DNA of 64,000 nt, from assembly GCF_003935425.1 (NCBI RefSeq), contig NZ_RHQN01000007.1, forward strand, positions 284,449-348,448. The letters are read 5' to 3'. The position numbers and the translations under genes are program-made. Origin of the DNA: Pseudomonas sp. v388 (GTDB lineage Bacteria; Pseudomonadota; Gammaproteobacteria; Pseudomonadales; Pseudomonadaceae). This document shows positions 25,501-34,756 of this stretch, one piece after another (positions within the stretch are counted from its first letter, which is position 1; every line of letters begins with the position of its first letter). The notes beneath the pieces were generated by a model, which saw only the letters and a list, made by a program, of their open reading frames with translations, was not told where the DNA came from and ran no database searches.

Positions 25501-28119
25501 ATGGCCAAGCCCGACAGCGAATACACCCGCAAGCGCAACTTCGACGTCACCTCCGAACCGCCTGAAACGACGGTCCGCCGGCCGAAGGCGGGCAGCAAGG
25601 CCTTGAGTTTCGTGATTCAGAAGCATGACGCCAGCCACCTGCACTACGACTTTCGGCTGGAGCTGGACGGTACCCTGAAAAGCTGGGCGATTCCCAAAGG
25701 CCCGAGTCTGGACCCGAGCCAGAAGCGCTTGGCCGTTCATGTCGAAGACCACCCGCTGGGTTATGCCGGTTTCGAGGGCAGTATTCCCAAGGGCCAATAT
25801 GGCGGCGGCGATGTGATCGTCTGGGATCGAGGTGTCTGGCAACCCCACGGCGACCCGCAGAAAACCTATGAAGACGGCAAGCTCAAATTTACCCTGGTGG
25901 GTGAAAAGCTCACCGGCGACTGGACGCTGGTTAGAACCCGGTTGCGTGGAAGCAGCAGCAAGCAGCAATGGCTGTTGATCAAGGAGAAGGATGAAGTCGC
26001 TCGGCCTGCTGCGGAATACGACATTACCGAGGAACTGCCCGCCAGCGTCATCAGCGGCGGTCTGGTCGGGCTGGGGCGCGAAAAGGCAGTATCGGCCAAG
26101 CGCAAAAGCCCTTCCAGCACTGCTGCTGTGCAGAAGGGCGGATCGACCGAATCAGCCGCGCCGGTGAAAACAAAAAAGACCCGCCGACGCGTCGCGTTTC
26201 CCGAGCAACTGGCGCCACAACTGGCCTCGCTGGTCGCGTCGCCGCCGGCCGGCGACTGGCTGTATGAAATCAAGTTCGACGGGTATCGAATCATGGCCAG
26301 GATCCAGGGTGATGACGTGCGGCTGATCACCCGCAACGGTCATGACTGGAGCGAACGCATGCCGCTGCAGGTCAAGGCGCTGCAAAAGTTGAAGCTTGCC
26401 GACAGCTGGCTGGACGGCGAGGTGGTGGTGCTCAACGAGCAAGGTCTGCCGGACTTTCAGGCGTTACAGAACGCCTTCGAGACCGGCCGCAGCAAGGACA
26501 TCCTTTATTACCTGTTCGACATGCCGTTTCACAACGGTGAGGATCTGCGCGACGTGCCGGTCGAGCAACGCCGGGAGAAGCTCAAACAGCTGCTGCACGG
26601 CCAGCGCAGCCGGGTGCTGCGCTATTCGGATGCCTTTCGTTCCGGCCATCGCGATATCGTCGAGAGCGCCAGCGCCATGGGACTTGAAGGAGTGATCGGC
26701 AAGCGTGCCGGCAGCCCGTATGTCAGCAAGCGCAATGCAGACTGGATCAAGCTTAAATGTCGCCTGCGCCAGGAGTTCGTCATAGCCGGCTACACGGCGC
26801 CCCAAGGCACACGGAGCAGCTTTGGCGCGTTGCTGCTGGCGGTCAACGATCCGGACAAGGGGCTGGTGTATGCCGGGCGCGTGGGCACAGGTTTCAGCGC
26901 GATCAGCCTCAAGCAACTGCATGAGCAATTGACACCGCTGCACAGGGAGCAATCGCCGTTGAGCAGTAAACTGACCGGCGCCCAAGGGCGCGGCGTGCAG
27001 TGGGTCGAGCCGCAACTGGTCTGCGAGGCGGAGTTCGCTGAATGGACCCGCGAAGGCATTCTGCGCCAGGCGGCGTTCATTGGGCTGCGTAACGACAAAC
27101 CGGCCGCCGAGATCATCCGCGAGCATCCGCAACCGGCGGGTCCCGCCACCCGCAAAAATCGGTCGCGCCAAGCCACCGGCTCATCCTCCGCGCCTGCGCC
27201 TGCGCCCAGGAAAACCAAGGGCCGGGTGGACGTGGCCGGCGTCAGCGTCAGCCATCCTGACCGGGTTATAGACCCCGAAAGCGGCACCCACAAGGTCGAG
27301 CTGGCGCAGTTCTACGAGGCCATCGCCGACTGGATTCTGCCGTTTCTGGACAACCGGCCGGTGGCCTTGCTGCGCTGCCCGGATGGCATCACCGGCGAGC
27401 AGTTTTTCCAGAAACACGCCGAGCGCCTGGCGATTCCCCATATCAAGCAGCTGGATCGCAAGCTCGACCCCGGCCACGCCGCGCTGATGGAGATCGACAG
27501 CGTGCAGGCGCTGGTGGGCGCCGCGCAAATGGGAGCCATCGAGTTTCACACCTGGGGCGCTACCAGCGCGAAGATCGAAACCCCGGACCACCTGGTGCTG
27601 GACCTGGACCCTGATCCGGCCCTGCCGTGGCGCAGCATGATCGAAGCCACCCAGATGATCCTCGCCGTGCTGGAAGAACTTGGTTTGCAAGCCTTCCTCA
27701 AGACCAGCGGCGGCAAGGGCATTCACATCATCGTGCCCCTTGCCCGGCAGGCGGAATGGGACACGGTCAAAGCCTTCGGCAAGGCGATTGCCGAGTTCGT
27801 CAGCCAGAAGCTGCCGGAGCGGTTTACCGCCACCATGGGACCCAGGCATCGGGTCGGCAAGATCTTCATCGATTATCTGCGCAACACCCGCGGCGGCAGC
27901 ACCGTGGCCGCCTATTCTGTCAGGGCGCGGCCAGGCTTGCCGGTGTCGGTGCCCATCGCCCTGGATGAGCTGGCCAACCTGCAGTCTGCCGCGCAATGGA
28001 ACGTCGGTAATCTGGCCCAGCGCCTGCGAGCGCTCAAAGCCGACCCGTGGCAGGGTTATCGCAACAAGCAACGCATTACCCAAAAGATGTGGAAGCAACT
28101 GGGCGCAAAGCAGCCGTAA
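25501..28119 (+). CDS. ligD: Multifunctional ATP-dependent DNA ligase LigD
   Basis: LigD heals and seals double-strand breaks brought together by Ku. The 872-residue protein has the pseudomonad order phosphoesterase-ligase-polymerase. The N-terminal phosphoesterase has His42, His48, Asp50, Arg52, His84 and Tyr88, the catalytic set known from P. aeruginosa LigD. The ligase has the adenylation motif with Lys258 (IKFDGYR) and its partner motifs through IGKRAG and WIKLKCR. The C-terminal primase/polymerase (about 560-860) has LDLDPDP metal ligands and SGGKGIHIIVPL. A Lys/Ser-rich linker joins the first two domains (195-230). Confidence 0.95.
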   Translation: MAKPDSEYTRKRNFDVTSEPPETTVRRPKAGSKALSFVIQKHDASHLHYDFRLELDGTLKSWAIPKGPSLDPSQKRLAVHVEDHPLGYAGFEGSIPKGQYGGGDVIVWDRGVWQPHGDPQKTYEDGKLKFTLVGEKLTGDWTLVRTRLRGSSSKQQWLLIKEKDEVARPAAEYDITEELPASVISGGLVGLGREKAVSAKRKSPSSTAAVQKGGSTESAAPVKTKKTRRRVAFPEQLAPQLASLVASPPAGDWLYEIKFDGYRIMARIQGDDVRLITRNGHDWSERMPLQVKALQKLKLADSWLDGEVVVLNEQGLPDFQALQNAFETGRSKDILYYLFDMPFHNGEDLRDVPVEQRREKLKQLLHGQRSRVLRYSDAFRSGHRDIVESASAMGLEGVIGKRAGSPYVSKRNADWIKLKCRLRQEFVIAGYTAPQGTRSSFGALLLAVNDPDKGLVYAGRVGTGFSAISLKQLHEQLTPLHREQSPLSSKLTGAQGRGVQWVEPQLVCEAEFAEWTREGILRQAAFIGLRNDKPAAEIIREHPQPAGPATRKNRSRQATGSSSAPAPAPRKTKGRVDVAGVSVSHPDRVIDPESGTHKVELAQFYEAIADWILPFLDNRPVALLRCPDGITGEQFFQKHAERLAIPHIKQLDRKLDPGHAALMEIDSVQALVGAAQMGAIEFHTWGATSAKIETPDHLVLDLDPDPALPWRSMIEATQMILAVLEELGLQAFLKTSGGKGIHIIVPLARQAEWDTVKAFGKAIAEFVSQKLPERFTATMGPRHRVGKIFIDYLRNTRGGSTVAAYSVRARPGLPVSVPIALDELANLQSAAQWNVGNLAQRLRALKADPWQGYRNKQRITQKMWKQLGAKQP

Positions 28120-28218
28120 CGCGGGCGCCGACGCTTCGATAACCGACAGCAGTCGGCTCGACGCAAGTCGGGTCGTGTCCAAACCACAAGCTGCACCTTA
28201 ACCATGAGGAGACTGCTC

Positions 28219-28560
28219 ATGTTCGGTCAATGGTCAGACCTGCTGGTCACCATCAAGAAGTCTTTCGGCTCGCTCGGCAACTCCAACCCCAAGATGGTCC
28301 AGGCTTACAAGATGCTGGACGACGCCGCAGCGGAAAATGGCGCCCTGGATGCCAAGACTCGCGAACTGATTTCCGTGGCGGTGGCCGTCACTACCCGCTG
28401 CGACGGTTGCATCGGCGCACACACCGACGCTGCGATCCGCGCCGGCGCGACCCGTGAAGAAGTCGCCGCGGCGCTGGCGACAGCAGTGTCGTTGAATGCC
28501 GGGGCCGCCTACATCTACTCGATGCATGCGCTGGAAGCCTTTGATGAGCTGAAGAAATGA
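28219..28560 (+). CDS. AhpD-like carboxymuconolactone decarboxylase-family protein
   Basis: The 113-residue helical protein has the peroxidatic pattern Cys61-x2-Cys64-x3-His68 in RCDGCIGAHTDAAI, typical of alkylhydroperoxidase D-like proteins. These act as disulfide reductants or peroxidase partners. The start at ATG 28219 was preferred over ATG 28204, because GAGGAG lies seven bases before it. It follows ligD after 99 bp on the same strand and may be read with the NHEJ genes or with the downstream transporter, but this cannot be settled from the sequence. Confidence 0.87.
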   Translation: MFGQWSDLLVTIKKSFGSLGNSNPKMVQAYKMLDDAAAENGALDAKTRELISVAVAVTTRCDGCIGAHTDAAIRAGATREEVAAALATAVSLNAGAAYIYSMHALEAFDELKK

Positions 28561-28588
28561 AGGGCCTGCCGACGCAGCCAGGCGTCCG

Positions 28589-29902
28589 ATGCCGGTTGCT
28601 ACGCTGCTGAGGTGGGTGCACGTCGAGCCGTCCGAAAGGGCGGCTTTGCTGCTGGGGTTCGTTTTCCATTTTTGCGTGCTGGCCAGCTATTACCTGGTGC
28701 GTCCATTGCGCGATGCACTGGGGCTGGAAGGCGGTGCCGGCCAGTTGCAGTGGCTGTTTACCGCGACCTTCGTGGTCATGCTGGTCATGGTGCCGCTGTT
28801 CGGTGCACTGGTTTCCCGTCTGCCGGCCAAACGTTTCGTGCCGCTGGTCTACCGTCTGATCGCCCTGTCGATGCTGGTGTTCGGCGTGCTGATTGCCGAA
28901 CAGGTTGCACCGGTCCAGGTCGGGCGTGTGTTTTTCGTATGGATCAGCATCTACAACCTGTTCATCGTTTCGATTTTCTGGAGCGTGCTGGTCGACCGTT
29001 TTTCCAGCGAGCAGGGCCGGCGCCTGTTCGGCTTTATCGCCGCCGGCGGGACGCTTGGCACGTTCGTCGGGCCGTTGCTGGCGGCGACCATGGCGACCCG
29101 GCTCGGGCCGTTGGCCCTGGGTATCGGCGCGGCGTTGCTGCTCGAAGGCGCGGTGACCTGCCATCGCGCCTTGCTGACCCGCACCCGGCCCCAAGGCCCC
29201 GCGTCGTCGGCTGCGGAACGCCGCCTGGGTGGTTCGATGATTGCGGGCGTAACGCTGATTCTGCGTTCCCGCTACCTGCTGGGCCTGGTGCTGTTCATGC
29301 TGTTGCACACCAGTGCGGCTACGCTGTTGTATTTCGAGCAGGGCCGCATCGTGGAAGCCAGCTACGACGATGTCGCCTCGCGCACCCGATTCTTCGCTCT
29401 GGTGGACCTCACGGTTTCGAGCCTGACCCTGGTGTTCCAACTGCTGCTGACCGCGCCGCTGATCCGCCTGGTGGGTATTGGCGGGGCGCTGGTGGCGCTG
29501 CCGGTGGCGACGGTGCTGGCGTTTGCCGCCATGGCCGCATCGCCGGTGCCGACCACGGTGGCCCTGGCCCAGGGCCTGCGTCGTGCGGTCGAGTTCGCGG
29601 TGGTGCGGCCGGCCCGGGAAGTGTTGTGGACCGTGGTCAGCCGTGAAGAAAAGTACAAGGCCAAGAACGTCATCGAGACGCTGGTCTACCGGGGCGGCGA
29701 TGCGGCCAGTGGCTGGCTGTCCTTTGGTTTGGCGGCCATTGGCGCGGGCTTCGGCCTGCTGGCCGTGCTGGTGATTCCGTTCGCCGCGGCCTGGGCCTGG
29801 CTGTCGCTCTGGCTGGCGGGCAGACACAAACGCAGGGTGCCGGCCGAACCGGGGCCGGACCGGGTCGCCGACCCGTTGCCATTGCGCACAGACAAGGAGT
29901 AA
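28589..29902 (+). CDS. MFS-type transporter resembling ATP/ADP-translocase-like permeases
   Basis: The 437-residue membrane protein has about 12 helices. The N-terminal phrase YYLVRPLRDALGLEGGAGQLQWLF, followed by a membrane pair and IAAGGTLGTFVGPLLAA, resembles the NTP/NDP exchange-like branch of the MFS found in free-living bacteria. A conserved VVRPAREVLWTVVSREEKYKAKNVIETLVYRGGD segment in the second half supports this. Substrate unknown. It starts 29 bp after the AhpD-like gene and ends 3 bp before the aldo/keto reductase, so these three genes probably form an operon. Confidence 0.8.
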   Translation: MPVATLLRWVHVEPSERAALLLGFVFHFCVLASYYLVRPLRDALGLEGGAGQLQWLFTATFVVMLVMVPLFGALVSRLPAKRFVPLVYRLIALSMLVFGVLIAEQVAPVQVGRVFFVWISIYNLFIVSIFWSVLVDRFSSEQGRRLFGFIAAGGTLGTFVGPLLAATMATRLGPLALGIGAALLLEGAVTCHRALLTRTRPQGPASSAAERRLGGSMIAGVTLILRSRYLLGLVLFMLLHTSAATLLYFEQGRIVEASYDDVASRTRFFALVDLTVSSLTLVFQLLLTAPLIRLVGIGGALVALPVATVLAFAAMAASPVPTTVALAQGLRRAVEFAVVRPAREVLWTVVSREEKYKAKNVIETLVYRGGDAASGWLSFGLAAIGAGFGLLAVLVIPFAAAWAWLSLWLAGRHKRRVPAEPGPDRVADPLPLRTDKE

Positions 29903-29905
29903 TTC

Positions 29906-30889
29906 ATGCATCCTCCACATCTGCTCACTCGCAGACGATTGTTGACCCTGGCGGCAGGGGCAAGCGCCGCGCTGGTGTTCGATAGCGCCGCGGCGAGCGA
30001 GCGCCCGGCAACACTGCCAACGCCGACCGCGCCTGCGACGCTTCCCCCGACCCTGAACCCTGGAGGCAAAACCATGCTGACTCGTGTCATACCATCCAGT
30101 AACGAACCGCTGCCGGTCATCGGCCTGGGCACTTACCGGGGTTTCGATGTGGCTACCGCCAGTCCCGCCTATAAGCAGCTGCGCGCGGTGCTGGACGCGC
30201 TGTTCGCGGCCGGCGGCAGCGTCATCGACAGTTCACCGATGTACGGCCGCGCCGAGCAGACCACCGGCGAGTTGCTGTCGATCCACGAGCCGCGCTCGCC
30301 GGCATTCCTGGCTACCAAGGTCTGGACCCGCGGGCGTGCCGAGGGCGTCGCGCAGATGGAGCAGTCGTTCAGGTTATTGCAGACCGAGCGCATCGATCTG
30401 ATGCAGATCCACAACCTGCTGGACTGGAAAACCCATCTGCCCACGCTGCGGGAGTGGAAGGAACAGGGCCGGATTCGCTATGTCGGCATCAGCCACTACA
30501 CCTCGTCGGCCTATGCCGATGTGGAAGCGGTACTCAAGAGCGAGCCGTTGGATTTCCTGCAGATCAACTATGCGCTGGACGATCGTGAAGCCGAGGCGCG
30601 GCTGTTGCCTCTGTGTCGGGAGCGGGGTGTGGCAGTGATCTGTAACCGGCCATTCGGCGGCGGCGGATTGTTGTCGCGGCTCAAGGACAAGCCGTTGCCA
30701 GGCTGGGCGGCGCAGGTCGAGGTAAACAGCTGGCCGCAGCTGGCACTGAAATTCCTGCTGGCCAATCCTGCCGTAACCTGCGTGATCCCCGGCACCGGCA
30801 ACCCACGCTACATGAGCGACAACGCCGGTGCCGGTTTCGGCCCCATGCTGACCGATGCCCAACGGCATCAGTTGATCGCGCTGCTTTAA
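29906..30889 (+). CDS. Aldo/keto reductase with Tat signal peptide
   Basis: The 327-residue protein starts with a twin-arginine signal (LLTRRRLLTLAAGASAALVF) and then an AKR barrel, suggesting a periplasmic or membrane-bound reductase. The AKR catalytic tetrad is Asp108, Tyr113 (SSPMYGRAE), Lys138 and His169 (LMQIHN). An unusual feature is a strong internal ribosome site (GGAGG, 30062-30066) seven bases before ATG 30074 (Met57), which would give a cytoplasmic form of 271 residues that retains the whole barrel. The last four bases overlap convergently with pssA. Confidence 0.85.
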   Translation: MHPPHLLTRRRLLTLAAGASAALVFDSAAASERPATLPTPTAPATLPPTLNPGGKTMLTRVIPSSNEPLPVIGLGTYRGFDVATASPAYKQLRAVLDALFAAGGSVIDSSPMYGRAEQTTGELLSIHEPRSPAFLATKVWTRGRAEGVAQMEQSFRLLQTERIDLMQIHNLLDWKTHLPTLREWKEQGRIRYVGISHYTSSAYADVEAVLKSEPLDFLQINYALDDREAEARLLPLCRERGVAVICNRPFGGGGLLSRLKDKPLPGWAAQVEVNSWPQLALKFLLANPAVTCVIPGTGNPRYMSDNAGAGFGPMLTDAQRHQLIALL

Positions 30890-32229
30890 AGGATGCGGTA
30901 CAGCAGGCGTTCGACGCGTACCCGGCTCACTCGACGCAGAAATTTGCGCACGCTGTCCGGGTAATGGGCCAGTGTGTCGAGTTCGTCATACTGGCCGACC
31001 CGCTGGGTGTGGCGCATCAGCAGGTCGATTTCCGCCTGGCGAGGGTCGATCCACTCGCGTTGCGGGTCATCGATCAGCAGCGCGTTTTCCAGGTCCAGGT
31101 TGAAGGCTCGCGGGTTGAGATTATTGCCGGTCAACAGGGTGTAGCGGTCATCGACCCAGACGCCCTTGAGGTGGAAAGTGTTGTCGCTGTGTTTCCACAG
31201 ATGAACATTGAGCCGGTGCTTGGCGATGGCCTTTTTGTGTTTCTGCAGGAAGCGCCGCAAGCTGATTTCGTACAGGTACGGCAGCGCGGAGATGACCTTG
31301 AACGGCTCATCCGGATGGATGAAGAAGTCATTGGCGGTCTTGTCGCCGATGATGATGTCCACCTTGACCCCACGCTTGAGGGCGCGATTGATTTCCCGGG
31401 TTACCACCACTGGCAGGTTGAAGTAAGGGGTACACAGGGTCAGCTGGGTCTTGCTGGATGCGATCAGGTCGCAGATGGCGCGGTTCAGCGAGTTGCGCGG
31501 GCCGACGCCGAGCAAGGGAACGATGCGCAGCTCGCCGTTTTCCTTGTCGCCGGCCTGGGTTTCATAGGCGGCGCGCTTGAGGTCGCTGCGAAACGCGCGG
31601 ATTTCCCCGCGCAGGCTGCGTGAGCTGGGGGGCGATTGCAGGTCCAGGCGATGCACGGCCGGGGACGGCAGGATCTGCTCGCACACCAGCTGCACGAAGG
31701 TATCGGCCAGCGCCGGGCTCTGGATCAGGTGATAACGGTCCAGCCGGTACTTGTCGAGCTTGTGCAGATAGACATTGTTGATGCTCGCTCCGGTGTAGAG
31801 CACGCAGTCGTCGATCACGCTGCCCTTGAGGTGCAGCACGCCGAACAGCTCGCGGGTCTGCACCGGCACGCCATAGATTGGCACTTCGTGGTCGTGTTCC
31901 AGGTTCTGCGCCTGATACCAGCTGGAGTTCCCCGGCTGGCGCCCGGCACCGATCAGGCCGCGTTGAGCGCGGAACCAGTCCACCAGTACCACGACGTCCA
32001 GCTCCGGGCGCGCCGCCTTGGCGGCGTACAGCGCGTCGAGAATTTCCTGGCCGGCTTCATCCTGCTGCAGGTACAGAGCCGTGACGTAGATGCGGCGGCT
32101 GGCCGAAGCAATCCTTTCCAGCAATACGCGGCGGTAGTCGGCGGCACTGGGGACGATGGAGATGGCATCAGCGGGCAGGGTAAAACCGCGGAGCGCTGCC
32201 AGGGTCGAGCGTCGGAAGTTGGACTGCAT
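30886..32229 (-). CDS. pssA: CDP-diacylglycerol-serine O-phosphatidyltransferase PssA
   Basis: PssA makes phosphatidylserine, the precursor of phosphatidylethanolamine, from CDP-diacylglycerol and serine. The 447-residue protein is of the phospholipase D-type PssA (451 residues in E. coli), with HKD motifs HLKGSVIDDCVLYTGAS and HLKGVWVDDRYTLLTGNN (His, Lys, Asp), and the LQQDEAGQEILDALYAA start region. It is a ribosome/membrane-associated cytoplasmic enzyme with no transmembrane helix. GAGAGG precedes the ATG. It is followed downstream by the convergent AKR gene and preceded by a REP pair. Confidence 0.93.
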   Translation of the reverse strand: MQSNFRRSTLAALRGFTLPADAISIVPSAADYRRVLLERIASASRRIYVTALYLQQDEAGQEILDALYAAKAARPELDVVVLVDWFRAQRGLIGAGRQPGNSSWYQAQNLEHDHEVPIYGVPVQTRELFGVLHLKGSVIDDCVLYTGASINNVYLHKLDKYRLDRYHLIQSPALADTFVQLVCEQILPSPAVHRLDLQSPPSSRSLRGEIRAFRSDLKRAAYETQAGDKENGELRIVPLLGVGPRNSLNRAICDLIASSKTQLTLCTPYFNLPVVVTREINRALKRGVKVDIIIGDKTANDFFIHPDEPFKVISALPYLYEISLRRFLQKHKKAIAKHRLNVHLWKHSDNTFHLKGVWVDDRYTLLTGNNLNPRAFNLDLENALLIDDPQREWIDPRQAEIDLLMRHTQRVGQYDELDTLAHYPDSVRKFLRRVSRVRVERLLYRIL

Positions 32230-32321
32230 AGGCCTCTCGATGGGATGAACCAGTAGCGCACGAGCTTAACAGACTAGGACGGCGGCCGCGGGCGGGAGGC
32301 GATTCGTATTGCCCATGGCGG

Positions 32322-32396
32322 CCCCTTCGCCAGCAAGCTCGCTGCTACGGGCAACGTGCACGCTGCCGTGTTGCAGGAGCTTGCTGGCAAAAAAAC
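32322..32396. repeat. REP-type inverted pair between glpQ and pssA
   Basis: CTTCGCCAGCAAGCTCGCTG (from 32325) and GCAGGAGCTTGCTGGCAAAA (from 32373) are inverted copies around a short spacer. They share the core CCAGCAAGCT with the other REP elements of the window. Confidence 0.78.
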
Positions 32397-32401
32397 CGAG
32401 A

Positions 32402-33547
32402 TCAGTAGCCGTTGCGCTTGAGGATGGTCTCCATGCTTTCCTTGGCCGGACGCTCATAGAATTTGAGCAGCTCGGCGGTGCGGTTGGTGAAAAAGCCGTC
32501 CACGCCGTCGGTACTGATTTTCTTGAAGTCCACCGCGTCGTCCACCGTGTACGGGTGAATCACCAGGCCTTTCTCGTGGGTCAGGGTGTTCATCCAGGGT
32601 TTCACCAGATCCATGTAGCTCTGGTCGCCGCCCTGGGTCAGCTTCGCCGATGGGCCGGTGCCGATGGCGCCGTGGGCCTTGGCCCAGTCCACCCAGGCCT
32701 GGAAGGCTTCCGGGGACTTCACTTCCTGAGCCCCGTAGTAGCTGTTCTTGTCCTTGAACCCGGAATCCTTGAAGGCGACATTGGACTTGGGTTCGATCGA
32801 ACCTTCCCCAATCCACAACAGCAGCACCTTGGGCACCGACGGCATCTCCTTGTGCAACAGCTCCAGGCTCTGCTTCTCGAAGGTCTGCAACACCACCCGG
32901 CCCGGCATATGGGCGACGTTCACCTGCCCGGCCGCCGCTGCCGGGCGTTCACCCAGCCAGCCGCGTTTGGCCAGGGCTTTCTTGAGATCGGCCTCGATAC
33001 CGGGAAACTGGTTCGGCACCTTGGTCTCGATATACAGCCCCGGTTTGTTGGCGCCGCCTTCGGCAATGTCGATGACTTCATCCAGGGTCAGAATCTGCAG
33101 CCCGGCGTAACTGTCCCGGGCGCGGTCCGGGTACGCCTTGTTGAACCACGATCCGGCGTCCAGTTGCTTGATCTCGGCCAGGGTAAAGGTGCTCACCGGG
33201 TCCTTGGCGCGTTTGGGAAATACCTGGGCGATGTTGGTGGTGCGCTCCAGCAGATCGTCATGCAGGGCGATCAGTACCCCGTCCCTGGTGCGCTGTACAT
33301 CCATTTCCAGGTAGTCAGCGCCCAGGTCGCGAGCGAGGATGTAGGCGGGAATGGTTTCTTCAGGGGCATCGTAAGAAGCGCCACGATGCGCGACCACCGC
33401 AGGCCAGGGCAGGCCGTGCTTTTCACTCAGGGCCTTGCCCGGTGGTTCGGCCGCAACCGCAGGGCCCGGAGACAACAGTGTCGCTGCCAGAATGCCTGCC
33501 GCCAGCAACGTGGCCAATGGGGTCTTGCTCAATGGAAATCCTTGCAT
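32402..33547 (-). CDS. glpQ: Glycerophosphodiester phosphodiesterase GlpQ, periplasmic
   Basis: GlpQ hydrolyses glycerophosphodiesters to glycerol-3-phosphate in the periplasm. The 381-residue protein has an N-terminal signal (about residues 1-33, ending PGPAVAA) and a TIM-barrel with the signature AVVAHRGASYDAPEETI, whose His, Arg and following Glu form the active site. Further motifs are DYLEMDVQRTRDGVLIALHDD with metal-binding Glu/Asp and His. DNA between it and pssA is a REP. It lies divergent from the hydroxyacid dehydrogenase gene 130 bp away. Confidence 0.92.
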   Translation of the reverse strand: MQGFPLSKTPLATLLAAGILAATLLSPGPAVAAEPPGKALSEKHGLPWPAVVAHRGASYDAPEETIPAYILARDLGADYLEMDVQRTRDGVLIALHDDLLERTTNIAQVFPKRAKDPVSTFTLAEIKQLDAGSWFNKAYPDRARDSYAGLQILTLDEVIDIAEGGANKPGLYIETKVPNQFPGIEADLKKALAKRGWLGERPAAAAGQVNVAHMPGRVVLQTFEKQSLELLHKEMPSVPKVLLLWIGEGSIEPKSNVAFKDSGFKDKNSYYGAQEVKSPEAFQAWVDWAKAHGAIGTGPSAKLTQGGDQSYMDLVKPWMNTLTHEKGLVIHPYTVDDAVDFKKISTDGVDGFFTNRTAELLKFYERPAKESMETILKRNGY

Positions 33548-33677
33548 GGTCGGGTGATTCCTTGTCTGCGTGAAGGCTCGACTATAGCAACCTAGCTTTT
33601 CAGCGACATGAACGTCTGCACATTCCTGCTCAGTCGCGTTACTGTCGCACTTTCAGTTCTTCGCCAAGGAGCGATGC

Positions 33678-34610
33678 ATGACCCGCAAGGTGCTGGTGCT
33701 GGTGGAAAACCTCAATGAGTATCTGGCGATCCTCGAAACCAGCGGCTTCGAACTGGTCCGCGCGCCGACAGCGGAGTTGCGCGCCCAGGCCATCGCCGCC
33801 CATGGCCCGGCCATTACGGCGGTGGTCACCCGCGGCCCGCTGGGTTTCTTTGCCGAGGAAATGGACGCCTTGCCGAATCTGGGCATCATCTGCGTCAGTG
33901 GCGCCGGCTATGAAAAGGTTGACCTGGCCGCTGCCGCCGCCCGGGGCATCGTTGTAACCAACGGCGCCGGCGTCAACGCCGCGACCGTGGCCGATCACAC
34001 CCTGGCCTTGTTGCTGGCGCTGGTGCGCGACATTCCCCAGGCCGATGCCTCGGTACGGCGCGGGGAGTGGCGCAAGGCAATGCGCCCGTCCATGGCGGGT
34101 AAACGCGTGGGGATCATCGGCCTGGGCGCGGTCGGCCTGGCGATTGCCCGGCGTGTGACGGGTTTCGATATGGTGGTGGCTTATCACAATCGCAAACCGC
34201 GCACCGACGTGGATTACCGCTGGCATCCCACGGCCCTGGAGCTGGCGTCGGCTTCGGATATCCTGATCGTCGCCACGCCGGGTGGAAGCGCGACGCTGCG
34301 GCTGGTGGATGCCAAGGTGTTGCAGGCGTTGGGGCAGGAGGGGTTTCTGGTCAATATCGCTCGGGCCAGTGTGGTCGACACCCAGGCGATGGTCGAGGCG
34401 CTGAAGTCGGGGCAAATCGCCGGCGCCGCGCTGGATGTCTTCGATGACGAACCGGAGGTGCCCGACGTGCTCAAGGCGCTGGACAATGTCGTGCTGACGC
34501 CCCACGTCGGCGGCCTGTCGCCCGAAGCGTCCGAAGCCATGGTGGTGATGGTCAGGGATAACCTGAAGGCATTCTTCGCAGGCGAGCCGGTGTTGAGCGC
34601 GGTGGTGTAG
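33678..34610 (+). CDS. D-isomer-specific 2-hydroxyacid dehydrogenase
   Basis: The 310-residue protein has the family order of substrate domain, NAD-binding domain and substrate domain. The nucleotide motif is RVGIIGLGAVGLAIARR (about 138-154), and the active-site residues Arg, Glu and His appear in IARASVVDTQAM, DVFDDEPEVP and TPHVGGLSPEASEAM. The N-terminal part GVNAATVADHTLALLLALVRDIP is typical of hydroxypyruvate/glyoxylate or lactate-type members, and the substrate is unknown. It stands alone on the plus strand, divergent from glpQ and followed by a REP. Confidence 0.87.
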   Translation: MTRKVLVLVENLNEYLAILETSGFELVRAPTAELRAQAIAAHGPAITAVVTRGPLGFFAEEMDALPNLGIICVSGAGYEKVDLAAAAARGIVVTNGAGVNAATVADHTLALLLALVRDIPQADASVRRGEWRKAMRPSMAGKRVGIIGLGAVGLAIARRVTGFDMVVAYHNRKPRTDVDYRWHPTALELASASDILIVATPGGSATLRLVDAKVLQALGQEGFLVNIARASVVDTQAMVEALKSGQIAGAALDVFDDEPEVPDVLKALDNVVLTPHVGGLSPEASEAMVVMVRDNLKAFFAGEPVLSAVV

Positions 34611-34627
34611 CTGTACGGCGCTGAATT

Positions 34628-34722
34628 TCTGTGGGAGGCAGCTCGCTGCGACGACTGCGTTACGGGCAATACATCTGCTGTGGATGTACTGGCCAGGTCG
34701 CCAGCAAGCTGCCTCCCACAGA
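34628..34722. repeat. Long inverted repeat of REP type
   Basis: TCTGTGGGAGGCAGCT (34628-34643) and AGCTGCCTCCCACAGA (34707-34722) are perfect 16-bp inverted arms, with a REP-like CGCCAGCAAGCTGCC inside the second arm. It lies between convergent gene ends. Confidence 0.85.
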
Positions 34723-34756
34723 AGGCAGCGCATGACAATCAGTTGCGCGTAACTCG

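Noticed and set aside
28391-29920. A 509-codon minus-strand frame
   Set aside because: It covers the MFS transporter gene in antisense and reads as low-complexity Gln/Arg/His-rich sequence without family match.
32130-32137. GGCGGTAG, part of an ops element
   Set aside because: Only 8 of 12 core positions match and it lies inside the pssA coding region.
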